This document shows positions 18,455-26,098 of a DNA stretch of 36,155 nucleotides, piece after piece (the first letter of the stretch is position 1; each line of letters opens with the position of its first letter). The notes under the pieces are model-generated. The model did no database searches. It was not told the origin of the DNA and worked only from the letters and a program-made list of their open reading frames with translations. The position numbers and the translations under genes were made by a program. The stretch lies in the NCBI GenBank assembly GCA_021646465.1, contig SOET01000041.1, positions 1 to 36,155 of the forward strand. Reading direction: 5' to 3'. Source of the stretch: Candidatus Kuenenia hertensis (GTDB lineage: Bacteria > Planctomycetota > Brocadiia > Brocadiales > Brocadiaceae).

Positions 18455-19231
18455 CTATTTGAGGAATTCAATACGCTTAATATACGCCTCAGCCTTTCCT
18501 CCACCTTTCGTTGTGGTTGTGTCAACTTCAAGACATAAACCGGATATTGCGAGAGACTCTTTTTCGTAATATGTTTGAAATGCACCAGCCAAATCGAACA
18601 CCGAAATCACTGTTTCATTAAGTTCCGGGTTTCCTACACAAACAAAACGCCCGCCTGAGTGAAAATACCTCCCTTTATAAGGTACGTTAATTTTGTCAGC
18701 TTCGCTAAGAAATAGGCTTATGAAGTAAGGTAAATCCGGTATCATAAAATGCCCGCTGGGCAATCTTTCTAAACCAAAAAATACGTATAAAGCCAAAGCT
18801 TGATTCCTGTTTCCATTCTCAAATGTTGCATCCTTTGGGTACTTCACAATTCCCCATTCAATGCGCACTTTAGAAACTTCCGGAAGATTGATATCCTTTA
18901 AAACAAGAAAACCTCTGACAGGCTGTTTGGTTTCAATAAACAACATACCATCCTGAATGGAGAATTCAATTTCCGGATGATACTTAGCGGCGCCCTCACA
19001 ATAAAGCCCCTTCGATTCCAACCATTTACGGACAGAACCTCCTTGATAATCTGAAAAATCGATTACGTATTTTAACTCCTGAACCTTTTCATTGTCTTGT
19101 TTTTTCAGATTGTTGCCCTTAGTAACTTCGGATGGCCCCCTGGTCTCAACTACTTTATTTTCTTCCGAAAAAACGTTTCCACTTAAAACAAATATTACTA
19201 TAAATATAATGCCTGCAATAAAGCTTTTCAT
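18455..19231 (-). CDS. Exported DUF3047-like protein
   Basis: A 258-residue protein with a signal peptide (MKSFIAGIIFIVIFVLSGNVFS). The mature part reads like a beta-sandwich: YVIDFSDYQGG, FSIQDGMLFIETKQPVRGF, VRIEWGIVKYPKDA, QALALYVFFG and a final IKRIEFLK strand. The sequence of a tryptophan-containing strand, a Pro/Asp-rich loop and a Leu-Tyr-Val-Phe-Phe strand resembles DUF3047, a family of exported proteins of unknown function. That assignment is by eye and moderate. It is flanked by the duplicated segments and stands alone. Confidence 0.6.
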   Translation of the reverse strand: MKSFIAGIIFIVIFVLSGNVFSEENKVVETRGPSEVTKGNNLKKQDNEKVQELKYVIDFSDYQGGSVRKWLESKGLYCEGAAKYHPEIEFSIQDGMLFIETKQPVRGFLVLKDINLPEVSKVRIEWGIVKYPKDATFENGNRNQALALYVFFGLERLPSGHFMIPDLPYFISLFLSEADKINVPYKGRYFHSGGRFVCVGNPELNETVISVFDLAGAFQTYYEKESLAISGLCLEVDTTTTKGGGKAEAYIKRIEFLK

Positions 19232-19275
19232 CAGTGTAATTTTCTGGAATGCAAAAATAGGTTTTGAGATACCCT

Positions 19276-19422
19276 CTAAGCAGCAAATTTGATCACTTCC
19301 AATTCAACTGAACTATCTACACCCTCTAAAATCTCCTCCACCCGCTTCATAACAGCATCCTCAAGAAGATATTCACTGCAATTCTCGCACTGAAAGACGG
19401 GAACCCCTTTCGAAATGTTTTA
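19276..19422 (-). pseudogene. YgiT-type zinc-finger antitoxin, C-terminal remnant
   Basis: An open frame reads GVPVFQCENCSEYLLEDAV followed by MKRVEEIL and ends KFAA. This is the C-terminal half of YgiT/MqsA-type zinc-finger proteins, with the second CxxC knuckle (CENC). The N-terminal CxxC half is missing: the frame meets a stop about 20 codons upstream of the knuckle-to-helix region. No intact toxin partner is adjacent. Too short for a normal ORF list, it is a clear relic of another toxin-antitoxin module. Confidence 0.65.
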
Positions 19423-19500
19423 GGGATCAAACCTCATAGTTCAATTATCAAACATGTGAGATTACTATAATGTTGAATTATGAAGGAGCCTCCTCAGCCC

Positions 19501-19772
19501 CTGTTAAAACATTCTTGCCATATTTCATCATTTTTATCTCTTTGTTAATTGTGGTCTTTAAGTAATGTATCAGCATAATAGTAATAATGGGTTCAGGTTA
19601 TAAATCCGCCTGAAGATATCTGTGATTGAGACATCGATAGTATGTGCAAAATTCAAAAATGCGTCAATACACCTAAATGGGTGGCTGCATTTGTGTGTAT
19701 ATAATTCATAAATTTTCAGATTATTCTGTGGATGAAGGAAAATAATTAAATATGGTACCCCCCTGGATTTCC
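19501..19772. repeat. 272-bp direct duplication, copy B
   Basis: Second copy of the lipoprotein 5' region. The minus-strand frame keeps MMKYGKNVLT, then diverges (GAEEAPS) and stops at 19478-19480. The ribosome site has lost one base (AAGGAGAT in copy A, AAGAGAT here). Non-coding DNA farther upstream is as well conserved as the coding part. Confidence 0.9.
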
Positions 19773-19821
19773 AGGATTCGATAGAGATTCTTTGTTGGAG
19801 TGTGCTGAAGAAATTGGATGC

Positions 19822-20202
19822 TCAGATTAAAGATAACACAATATTTACATCTTTTTTTGATATGGTTGAAAAAGCCCATAAAAATACTGAATCGAAAAAA
19901 CTGCCTTTCGAGGTGAAAATATCGGAATTGAAAATAACGCAAGAGCAAAGAAGTCGAATAAGGTTGCCATCTGGCTTTATGAGATACGCAATTCGATAAT
20001 GTCCATACAGCGAAATACGAATATTCTGATCTGGTTTCCTATCATACATGTGGCCTAACTCCGGAAATTGGTGTAATTATTGAACTTTGTCATAAATACC
20101 GTCAACTACTCGAATCGCTGCATCTTGATTATCTTCAGCTATGTAATCATAAATATCTTTAAGCCATCGTTCTGCTTCTGCCGTCCAGTTTATTCTCGCC
20201 AT
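19822..20202 (-). pseudogene. ParE/RelE-type toxin interrupted by an in-frame ochre codon
   Basis: The frame opens at the ATG at 20200-20202 and reads MARINWTAEAERWLKDIYDY then IAEDNQDAA and GIYDKVQ, followed by TAA at 20077-20079. It continues in the same frame as LHQFPELGHMYDRKPDQNIR, then ISLYGHYRIAYLIKPDGNLI. This is the ParE/RelE plasmid-stabilisation toxin family: N-terminal helices, then the strand with Arg and YGHYRIAY. The stop falls where the family usually has Leu, so one base change TTA to TAA would explain it. After GNLIRLL the expected VFHG-type C-terminus has also diverged. The start overlaps the antitoxin gene by 13 bp, the normal operon arrangement. The toxin is almost certainly inactive. 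Confidence 0.8.
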
Positions 20203-20375
20203 GTTTTAATTCTATGTTTCATATTCTCATTACTGATAACACGGCCTGCCTTAGAATCTTCCAATCCACGTTCGACCATTCGGACAAATGCCAGTTCTCT
20301 GAGAATTTCATCAAAAGAACTATCGTCTGGTTGTTCTTGAACGATTTTTTTTATGAGTTCTTTTGCATGGGTCAT
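20190..20375 (-). CDS. Antitoxin of a ParE/RelE-type module
   Basis: A 61-residue protein, MTHAKELIKKIVQEQPDDSS and then FDEILRELAFVRMVERGLED. The pattern of a QPDDSSFDEILREL helix followed by VRMVERGLxDSxAG and a C-terminal KHRIKTW is typical of small antitoxins paired with MARINWT-type ParE toxins. It overlaps the toxin start by 13 bp. The antitoxin frame is intact while the toxin is broken. It starts only 16 bp beyond the end of the truncated hepT frame. Confidence 0.78.
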   Translation of the reverse strand: MTHAKELIKKIVQEQPDDSSFDEILRELAFVRMVERGLEDSKAGRVISNENMKHRIKTWRE

Positions 20376-20390
20376 TCTTCCCTCTCTTTC

Positions 20391-20639
20391 CTAATATTTC
20401 ATAAACTTCGTATTAAATAATACAATGTTGCGATAATCTCTTATCTTCCCAAGTACGGAAGCATCTTCATTTTTGATTCTGTTCAGCGCTTCTCCAATGA
20501 TCTCAAACTTTCTCTCAACGCCACTCCGAAGTAATTCGTCCTGTTCGTAATCCTCAAACTTCTTACCGTGCACAAATTGGAAAATAGCTAAAGCAGCTTC
20601 TCTGATGTCAAAGAGATACTTTAGGATTTCATCCTTCAT
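20391..20639 (-). pseudogene. hepT: HepT-like RNase toxin truncated before its catalytic motif
   Basis: The 82-residue frame is HepT/DUF86-like: KYLFDIREAALAIFQFVHGK, then FEDYEQDELLRSGVERKFEI and IGEALNRI, then KIRDYRNIV. In active HepT proteins the segment after the last helix contains RN(x)LVHxYxxxD, with the catalytic Arg and His. Here the frame passes into unrelated codons (LFNTKFMKY) and stops at 20391, so His and the C-terminal 25-30 residues are gone. The break lies immediately before the next antitoxin gene, suggesting replacement by recombination. It is 6 bp downstream of the mntA-like antitoxin. Confidence 0.75.
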
Positions 20640-20645
20640 AGATGG

Positions 20646-20939
20646 TTATTTTTTTTTTAATATATGGCGGCGAAAATAGGGATTTCTTAGCCCACTGATT
20701 GTGAGCAGATCAACTCCGCAATCAAAAGCATCCTCAAGCCGATGAAGCAGTCCGAAGTATCTTTTTGAAAGGTTCAAAGTGGGGTTCTCAAATTCAACGA
20801 GCAAATCTACATCACTCCCAGCAGTCACTTCTCCACGCGCAAGTGATCCAAAAACATCTAATTTTTTAACATGAAACTCCCTACAAGCCGGAATTGCAAT
20901 CTTTTTAATCTCTTCTAATGTCATCAGTTCGTCCTCCAC
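20646..20939 (-). CDS. mntA: MntA-like minimal nucleotidyltransferase antitoxin
   Basis: A 97-residue minimal nucleotidyltransferase with the signature GSLARGE followed by SDVDLLVEF (GSx10DxD) at about residues 32-50, so the catalytic pair of aspartates is present. In characterised HepT-MntA pairs the MntA antitoxin AMPylates a HepT tyrosine. The order mntA then hepT is the usual one. The Met at residue 6 is an alternative start. With HepT truncated, this gene is probably a leftover. Confidence 0.85.
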   Translation of the reverse strand: MEDELMTLEEIKKIAIPACREFHVKKLDVFGSLARGEVTAGSDVDLLVEFENPTLNLSKRYFGLLHRLEDAFDCGVDLLTISGLRNPYFRRHILKKK

Positions 20940-21143
20940 ATAAACTCAAAATTCGATAATCGGGCGAATCAAATATAACCCTTTAGAGATCAAATTGAGG
21001 TAAACGAGAGCTCAATCAATCCACAAATACTATACTAAATATTGTTGACAAAAGCACAGAAAAGATTCTGAATGTTACAATATTCCCTAACTTTTACAGA
21101 ATTACTTACAAAATACTTATATACACTTATTTGTTTGAAACAA

Positions 21144-21168
21144 GCACAACCAGTGGATACGGTTGTGC
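21144..21168 (-). terminator. Terminator hairpin after the three-gene operon
   Basis: GCACAACC and GGTTGTGC arms flank a nine-base loop. On the minus strand the stem is followed by TTGTTTC, and on the plus strand by CTTTCTTT. It lies 57 bp beyond the stop of the FtsK-nuclease gene. Confidence 0.6.
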
Positions 21169-21225
21169 CTTTCTTTCCCCTGGTAAGGACAGCGACTATC
21201 TAAGAAGGTCATGGACGGTTCATTG

Positions 21226-23040
21226 TCAGCAAATTTTAGCCAGTGACAGAAGCTCATCCTGTGAGATGTAAAGAGATTGTGCGCGTTCTATTCCTTTTCC
21301 CCGGTCACAAAGAAGGTCGCCTCTCCCTAACAATAATTCCCCACCGGCATGGTCAAGGATAATTTTTGAATTGGTGGCAGTGGTCACTTTCATGCAAATC
21401 TTTAACGGCAGATTGGCCTTTACGATGCCGGTAACAATGTTTCTGTCGGGTCTCTGCGTGGCAAGCACTACATGTATTCCTGCCGCCCGGCCTTTCGCCG
21501 CTAATCTGGCAACCAGTTTCTCAAATACCTCTTTCTCCTTTTTTCCCTGAAGCACCAGGTCTGCAAATTCATCAAAAAGAATAATATAAAAAGGGATATC
21601 TTTTCTTCCGGCTTTTATGCGATTGCTCAGGTCATTAAATCCCTCGTCCGCTAGCTGCTTATAGCGGTTCTCCATTTCATGTACCGCTTTCTCTAAACAG
21701 GCAATAGCTCCTGTAACGTCATAGATAACTGGTTCTGCCAAAAAAGGAGAGGTCTTTAATGAACCAAACGTCAAAATTTTGGGGTCGATAAGGGAGAGCC
21801 TGAGGGTTTCGGGACTGTTCCTTTTCAATAATGAGCCTACCAGCGATTTTAAAAATTCGCTTTTACCGCTACCGGCAGCCCCGGCAACCAGTGCATGAGC
21901 CATATTGGAATCTGCAAAATCAGCGAAAAGCATCTCGTTATTCACACCTACGCCTATTGGAAAAGAAACACAATCATTCTCTTTCGCATCATCCGGATTT
22001 TTTTCCCGGTCATTCCAATATACGACATCAGGCGTTTCTTTTGGTATATCAATTGACACATAACCCACAGAAGGTTCTATTCTGGGGGGCGAATTTAAAC
22101 TTAATGCAACCTGTAAATCGTCAGCCCTGTTCGCTAATGAAACAACCTTTACCCCGGAATCCGGTTTTATTTTATACCGCACCAGTTGAGGCGCTTCCTG
22201 TTTGTCAACTATTTCGATTTTAAGCCCGAAATCAGCATAGGTTTGTTTTATTATCACGGCAAATCCGTCTATGCCTTTTTTATTAACGCGTGCACATTTG
22301 CTCCTCTCCTTACCTGCCAACTCATGCAAAACCGGCAAAACACTATCATGAAAAAGTTCGGCAAGCTCTTTATGTGTTACAACAACTTCACGTAAATCCG
22401 GGGCATAATATTCAACGGCTCCGTTACATTTCATTTCAGGTTTCAGCTTTTTTAACAATTCTGCATAGATAGCCAGTTGCAAGAGATCGTGCTCCCTGTT
22501 ATCGCCTTTCGTAAGCTTGTAATCCACAATCTCAATGTTTCGGGCAGGATGTACCCTCACCAAATCTAATTGGCCGGAAACAAAAACGGAATGATCACCA
22601 ACCTTATACTGGATATCCTTTATGTGGAACTCATTCGTTATGTATATATCGTTCCAAGAGTGAAAATTGTTTGTCTGATCACGTAAGGTAACGGTACGGT
22701 CACAAAAGGCCTTTAATGCATTTGCAAGATAGTGCGCAGATTCTAATCTGTTATTATTCAGCACTTCGTTTATCTCACTCTCTGCAAATCTGGTATACAT
22801 TTCATCCCATATCAAATTCCTGTCTTTGAGGTTTAGGGTGATGGTGTTATTTTCCGGCAGTGACAGCCAGTCTAAAAACTTCTTCACAATGTTGTGGAAT
22901 TTAGTTCCGTAAACAGCTATTGAATTTGGAGGATGCAGAGGAGTTGTCTGAGGATTTTCACCGGCAAGCCATCGGTCTTTCCAATCCTTGTCCAGACAGG
23001 CATGTTTTAGTTCTGTTACCGTTATCGATTTGACTGCCAT
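21226..23040 (-). CDS. Cas4/RecB-like PD-(D/E)XK nuclease fused to an FtsK-type DNA translocase
   Basis: From the ATG at 23040 the product is 604 residues; the longer frame to 23097 uses a TTG and is not preferred. Residues 1-240 carry all RecB/Cas4 nuclease motifs: H49 in GTKFHNIV, D159 in GQLDLV, D173 and K175 in IVDYK, and Q188 and Y192 in QLAIYAELL. Residues about 260-345 resemble the FtsK alpha/beta region (IKPDSGVKVVSLANRADDLQ). The motor follows: Walker A GAAGSGKS (387-394), LIDPK (418-422), Walker B ILFDEFADL (487-495), VVLATQRPDRN (524-534), LLGRGDLL (570-577). FtsK's membrane segments and gamma DNA-reading domain are absent. The start overlaps the upstream ATPase gene by 19 bp, so translation is coupled. 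Nucleolytic processing coupled to DNA pumping is inferred; a cellular target is not known. Confidence 0.88.
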   Translation of the reverse strand: MAVKSITVTELKHACLDKDWKDRWLAGENPQTTPLHPPNSIAVYGTKFHNIVKKFLDWLSLPENNTITLNLKDRNLIWDEMYTRFAESEINEVLNNNRLESAHYLANALKAFCDRTVTLRDQTNNFHSWNDIYITNEFHIKDIQYKVGDHSVFVSGQLDLVRVHPARNIEIVDYKLTKGDNREHDLLQLAIYAELLKKLKPEMKCNGAVEYYAPDLREVVVTHKELAELFHDSVLPVLHELAGKERSKCARVNKKGIDGFAVIIKQTYADFGLKIEIVDKQEAPQLVRYKIKPDSGVKVVSLANRADDLQVALSLNSPPRIEPSVGYVSIDIPKETPDVVYWNDREKNPDDAKENDCVSFPIGVGVNNEMLFADFADSNMAHALVAGAAGSGKSEFLKSLVGSLLKRNSPETLRLSLIDPKILTFGSLKTSPFLAEPVIYDVTGAIACLEKAVHEMENRYKQLADEGFNDLSNRIKAGRKDIPFYIILFDEFADLVLQGKKEKEVFEKLVARLAAKGRAAGIHVVLATQRPDRNIVTGIVKANLPLKICMKVTTATNSKIILDHAGGELLLGRGDLLCDRGKGIERAQSLYISQDELLSLAKIC

Positions 23041-25061
23041 TGTAATAGGGTCATATGGGGACTTTGATAAACCTTTATTTGTGGAATTTTCGTACAAATA
23101 TCTAAAACCTTTTCTTTATCCAGTGATTTTGACAAACTCATGAGTAATTCATCGAAACTTAACACCTTTTCCTTTTTGATATATGCCTTAATCTCATTTG
23201 CAACACCTTCTGCCGGACTCATAGTATTTTCACCTTTTTTCACCCTTTCCTTTCCGGCAGAAAAACCACCACTAATTGTATCCCAAAACCACGTAAATTT
23301 TTTTCTTATAAATGCTAAAACCTCATCGCGTGAATACGGTATATCCCCTTCTACCGCATCTCTGTAAAGTTCATTAGCGGCATAGATATTTATCACCATA
23401 TCTTTCTTCAAATCTACTATATTGAAAAACTCATTTTTCGCCTCATTTATCTCAGTCCCTATTGTTTTCCATGTTGCTTTAGGTATCTTTGGCAAATCAA
23501 ATGTTCTTAACATCACTGCCTTCAATCCCTTTTGAGACGTTGCATATCTCTTCGCCTCCCTTACAATTGATCGCCATCTCATGCTATTCGCACCCGATTC
23601 AAATCCAAATATAAGAGAACGAGTATTGAATAACCAATGAATAGAAAAATATCCCTTTTCTGTTTTATATTTTTTTACCGTAACCCCGGCAAGTCCTTTA
23701 GACACTTCAAAGATCATCCAATACAAAATATCAGGATCAAACACATGCCTTTTTGGCTGTGATCTTATATCTTCCAAACTCTTCTCAAAATACTGTTCGA
23801 TGGGCGCTACTTTGACCTCTCTGTTTTGTTCAATATCCCATTGATCCCTGCATTTGTTTATAAAGTGGCGAATCCCTATTTGGGACCTGTCTTTAAATAA
23901 ATTATGTAACCATTTTTCATCAGCAAAAAGTTGCGCCTCTTTGCTGTCAATGTTAAAGAGACGCAGTCTTTGTTGAATAAGTTCTTTACCCTGTTCTTTG
24001 TTTATTCCTGCAAGTTCAAATCGTTTATTGAATCGATGCTTATGTGCTTCCTCCATAGACTCCAGGAGCGTCTTTTCCCATACATACTGATTTGCCGTTA
24101 CGACAGTCATTTGATTCGGACATGAGCTCACCAGGTTTTCAATTACGATCCCGAAAGACCTCACCAGTTCCGAATTCTTACCATAATTTTCCGTCTGATC
24201 AAAACAGAACAGAAACGGTCTGAAAAACCCTGCAAGATAGCAGAAATCAATGACTCTTTGTTTACAAAGCTCGTTCATTTCATCTGAAGTCATTTCCGGA
24301 AGCGACACATCCCTGCTCCTGATACCAACGGTCTTAGCCTCATTCCGGTCGATACATTCGCCTCTCAGCCATTCAAGACACGTTTCTCTGATTACAGCAT
24401 CGGACCTGTTATACATATACTGTAACAACACCTGTAGCCAGCTTAACGGGGAGGCGTTTAATGGTATTCCATTCGTTTTAAGCTCTTTGATAAATTGTGC
24501 CGTAAGATTGGCTATATTTGAAAAGACCCAATGAGCCTTTTCGGATTCACTCAAAAAATTATTCAGAAGTGAATAGTCAGAGGATGTACCGTTTGTCTTC
24601 TCCGCATTAATCTCCATGAAACCGCTTACACGCAATTGAGAGAGTAAAAATGCCACGATCCCGTGGGAAAAGACTTCAAGTTGCGTGGGTGTTTCATTAT
24701 TACTACGATCCGCAGAATCCAATTTTTCTGCAAAATCCAATTCCTGGACAATTTTCAAGAGGATCGATTTCCAGCAGGTTGAGTTGTTTTCAAAAGGCCT
24801 TATATAGACCAATGTCGCCTTTTGATTCAAGGCGTTAAAGAGCCTTCCAATCAAGTGCGACTTCCCATAACCAGGCTCTCCGGATGTAACGAGCCAGGCG
24901 TGTGTTTGACGTAATTTTCTGGGAAATGGAGATTCTGACAGGAGGTGAAATCTTTCAATAAGGGCCAGGAGTGATTTTTCATTGAGACTTGACACGCATG
25001 TCTTAATTGATCGTGGATCTTCAACGATATCATCTTCAAACGGATTTATCTGTACATCCAT
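23022..25061 (-). CDS. Large AAA/STAND-like ATPase of the three-gene operon
   Basis: A 679-residue cytoplasmic P-loop ATPase. It begins NPFEDDIVEDPRSI; Walker A is SGEPGYGKSHL (60-70), Walker B is FLFCFDQTE (283-291) and a sensor-1-like VVTANQYVW follows at 320-328. A RFNKRFEL-x-GIN segment near 343-354 looks like the arginine-finger and lid entry of Orc/Cdc6-type AAA ATPases. Residues about 400-600 match nothing I recognise; they contain an aromatic and basic stretch (FGFESGANSMRWRSIVREAK). The last 65 residues resemble a small winged-helix tail. It has a good ribosome site (GAGGT) before the ATG and starts 18 bp after the wHTH gene. Its likely role is an ATP switch or loader for the FtsK-nuclease partner, by analogy with ATPase-translocase pairs in other defence systems; this is inference. 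Confidence 0.82.
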   Translation of the reverse strand: MDVQINPFEDDIVEDPRSIKTCVSSLNEKSLLALIERFHLLSESPFPRKLRQTHAWLVTSGEPGYGKSHLIGRLFNALNQKATLVYIRPFENNSTCWKSILLKIVQELDFAEKLDSADRSNNETPTQLEVFSHGIVAFLLSQLRVSGFMEINAEKTNGTSSDYSLLNNFLSESEKAHWVFSNIANLTAQFIKELKTNGIPLNASPLSWLQVLLQYMYNRSDAVIRETCLEWLRGECIDRNEAKTVGIRSRDVSLPEMTSDEMNELCKQRVIDFCYLAGFFRPFLFCFDQTENYGKNSELVRSFGIVIENLVSSCPNQMTVVTANQYVWEKTLLESMEEAHKHRFNKRFELAGINKEQGKELIQQRLRLFNIDSKEAQLFADEKWLHNLFKDRSQIGIRHFINKCRDQWDIEQNREVKVAPIEQYFEKSLEDIRSQPKRHVFDPDILYWMIFEVSKGLAGVTVKKYKTEKGYFSIHWLFNTRSLIFGFESGANSMRWRSIVREAKRYATSQKGLKAVMLRTFDLPKIPKATWKTIGTEINEAKNEFFNIVDLKKDMVINIYAANELYRDAVEGDIPYSRDEVLAFIRKKFTWFWDTISGGFSAGKERVKKGENTMSPAEGVANEIKAYIKKEKVLSFDELLMSLSKSLDKEKVLDICTKIPQIKVYQSPHMTLLQWQSNR

Positions 25062-25079
25062 TTTTACCTCATCTATTTC

Positions 25080-25808
25080 CTAGAGAAAACGAATAAGCAG
25101 GTATGGTCTGCCATCCAAATATACTGCACCGGATCTTGTCTCTCCAGAAGAGAGAGACCAATCTCCCAGGCTGAAAACTGCCCGGCCGGCCCTCGATTCT
25201 TCGAGAAGAAAGGACTTCAGATATTCCATAGGGACTCCCAAATCCCGTTGCAGTTCATATATCTCTATATTTGAAAATCCTTTTTGTCTTTTAATCTTTT
25301 CGTATGACGTTAACACTTTGTTATGATTTATTTCCTCTTCGAACACCCGGCTTTCAGGTTGTAACCCCGAAAATGCTTCTGATAATACGTATGGTTCTAT
25401 TGAAGAAACATGCAGGAAATATGTTCCTCTTCCTATCTTTATCTTCAGTAATTTTTTTTCCTGGATCAAAATTTCGATCGCCTCATCTGCCTTTTCACGG
25501 ATGCATCCCGAAGGAAGTTTATTGCGTATCGTTGTCAAGGTAAAAGGTATTAACTCATTTTGTTTTTGTGGCATCCTGGTAATGCATTCTATCTCATTAT
25601 ACGCCCTCTCAAGGGGGTTATAATACGCCTTCAGGACATAACGCGGCCTTGCTTTACTGCCTAAATTCCTGATTTCCCTGTCTCTTAAAAGCTCCTGAAA
25701 TGCCTGCTCCGAATTTTTTGCAATCTTCAATTTTGATTTGCTTAATCCGTCAGGCCCTGCATCCCTGAGTTTTTGTAAAATGATTTCCTTTTGTGTTTCT
25801 ATGCCCAT
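25080..25808 (-). CDS. Winged-helix-like protein, first gene of the three-gene operon
   Basis: From the ATG at 25808 the product is 242 residues; a GTG at 25850 would add 14. Nothing clearly names the family. The N-terminal 60 residues (ETQKEIILQKLRDAGPDGLSK, then a second helix EQAFQELLRD) and a wing-like RPRYVLKAYY look like a winged-helix domain. A second unit (IREKADEAIEILIQEKKLLK, then GRGTYFLHV) and a third (FSNIEIYELQRDLGVPMEYL, then AVFSLGDWSLSS) repeat the helix-turn-wing pattern, suggesting tandem DNA-binding modules. It is the promoter-proximal gene and may also bind the palindrome at 25942-25959. A DNA-recognition or regulatory subunit is the best guess. Confidence 0.6.
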   Translation of the reverse strand: MGIETQKEIILQKLRDAGPDGLSKSKLKIAKNSEQAFQELLRDREIRNLGSKARPRYVLKAYYNPLERAYNEIECITRMPQKQNELIPFTLTTIRNKLPSGCIREKADEAIEILIQEKKLLKIKIGRGTYFLHVSSIEPYVLSEAFSGLQPESRVFEEEINHNKVLTSYEKIKRQKGFSNIEIYELQRDLGVPMEYLKSFLLEESRAGRAVFSLGDWSLSSGETRSGAVYLDGRPYLLIRFL

Positions 25809-25941
25809 AATCAACGATAGATGAAAGATGCTTACTCTGTAAATAACCACATAATACTATCTGATTAATTTATTTTCTATCATTTTCTATAAACTATGAA
25901 GTGCTTTTGTCGATTTAACTTGATCATATAGTTTCGTTCAC

Positions 25942-25977
25942 ATTAAAATATATTTTAATTTCAAAAATCATAGTCAA
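25942..25977 (-). promoter_or_regulatory. Possible promoter and operator of the three-gene operon
   Basis: On the minus strand TTGACT (25972-25977) precedes TATATT (25947-25952) with a long 19-base spacing. The -10 region is inside a perfect 18-bp palindrome, ATTAAAATATATTTTAAT (25942-25959), about 135 bp upstream of the first ATG. It is an all-AT palindrome, so chance cannot be excluded. Confidence 0.35.
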
Positions 25978-26037
25978 TGATAAAAAGGAAAAGGTGATAC
26001 AATATTAAATATTGATGGAAAAAGTATATACATTCAG

Positions 26038-26058
26038 ACCCGGTAATATTACCCGGGT
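26038..26058. promoter_or_regulatory. Near-palindromic leader element before the exported CNA_B-like gene
   Basis: ACCCGGTAATATTACCCGGGT is an inverted repeat with one bulged C, centred 50 bp before the ATG at 26099. It could be an operator or an RNA hairpin in the leader. There is no poly-T tract after it. Confidence 0.4.
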
Positions 26059-26098
26059 GATTCACTAACAATATTGTTTATGATAAAAGGAGGGTAAC

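Noticed and set aside
19802-19999. Plus-strand 65-codon ORF
   Set aside because: It is antisense to the ParE toxin pseudogene, whose protein similarity is much clearer.
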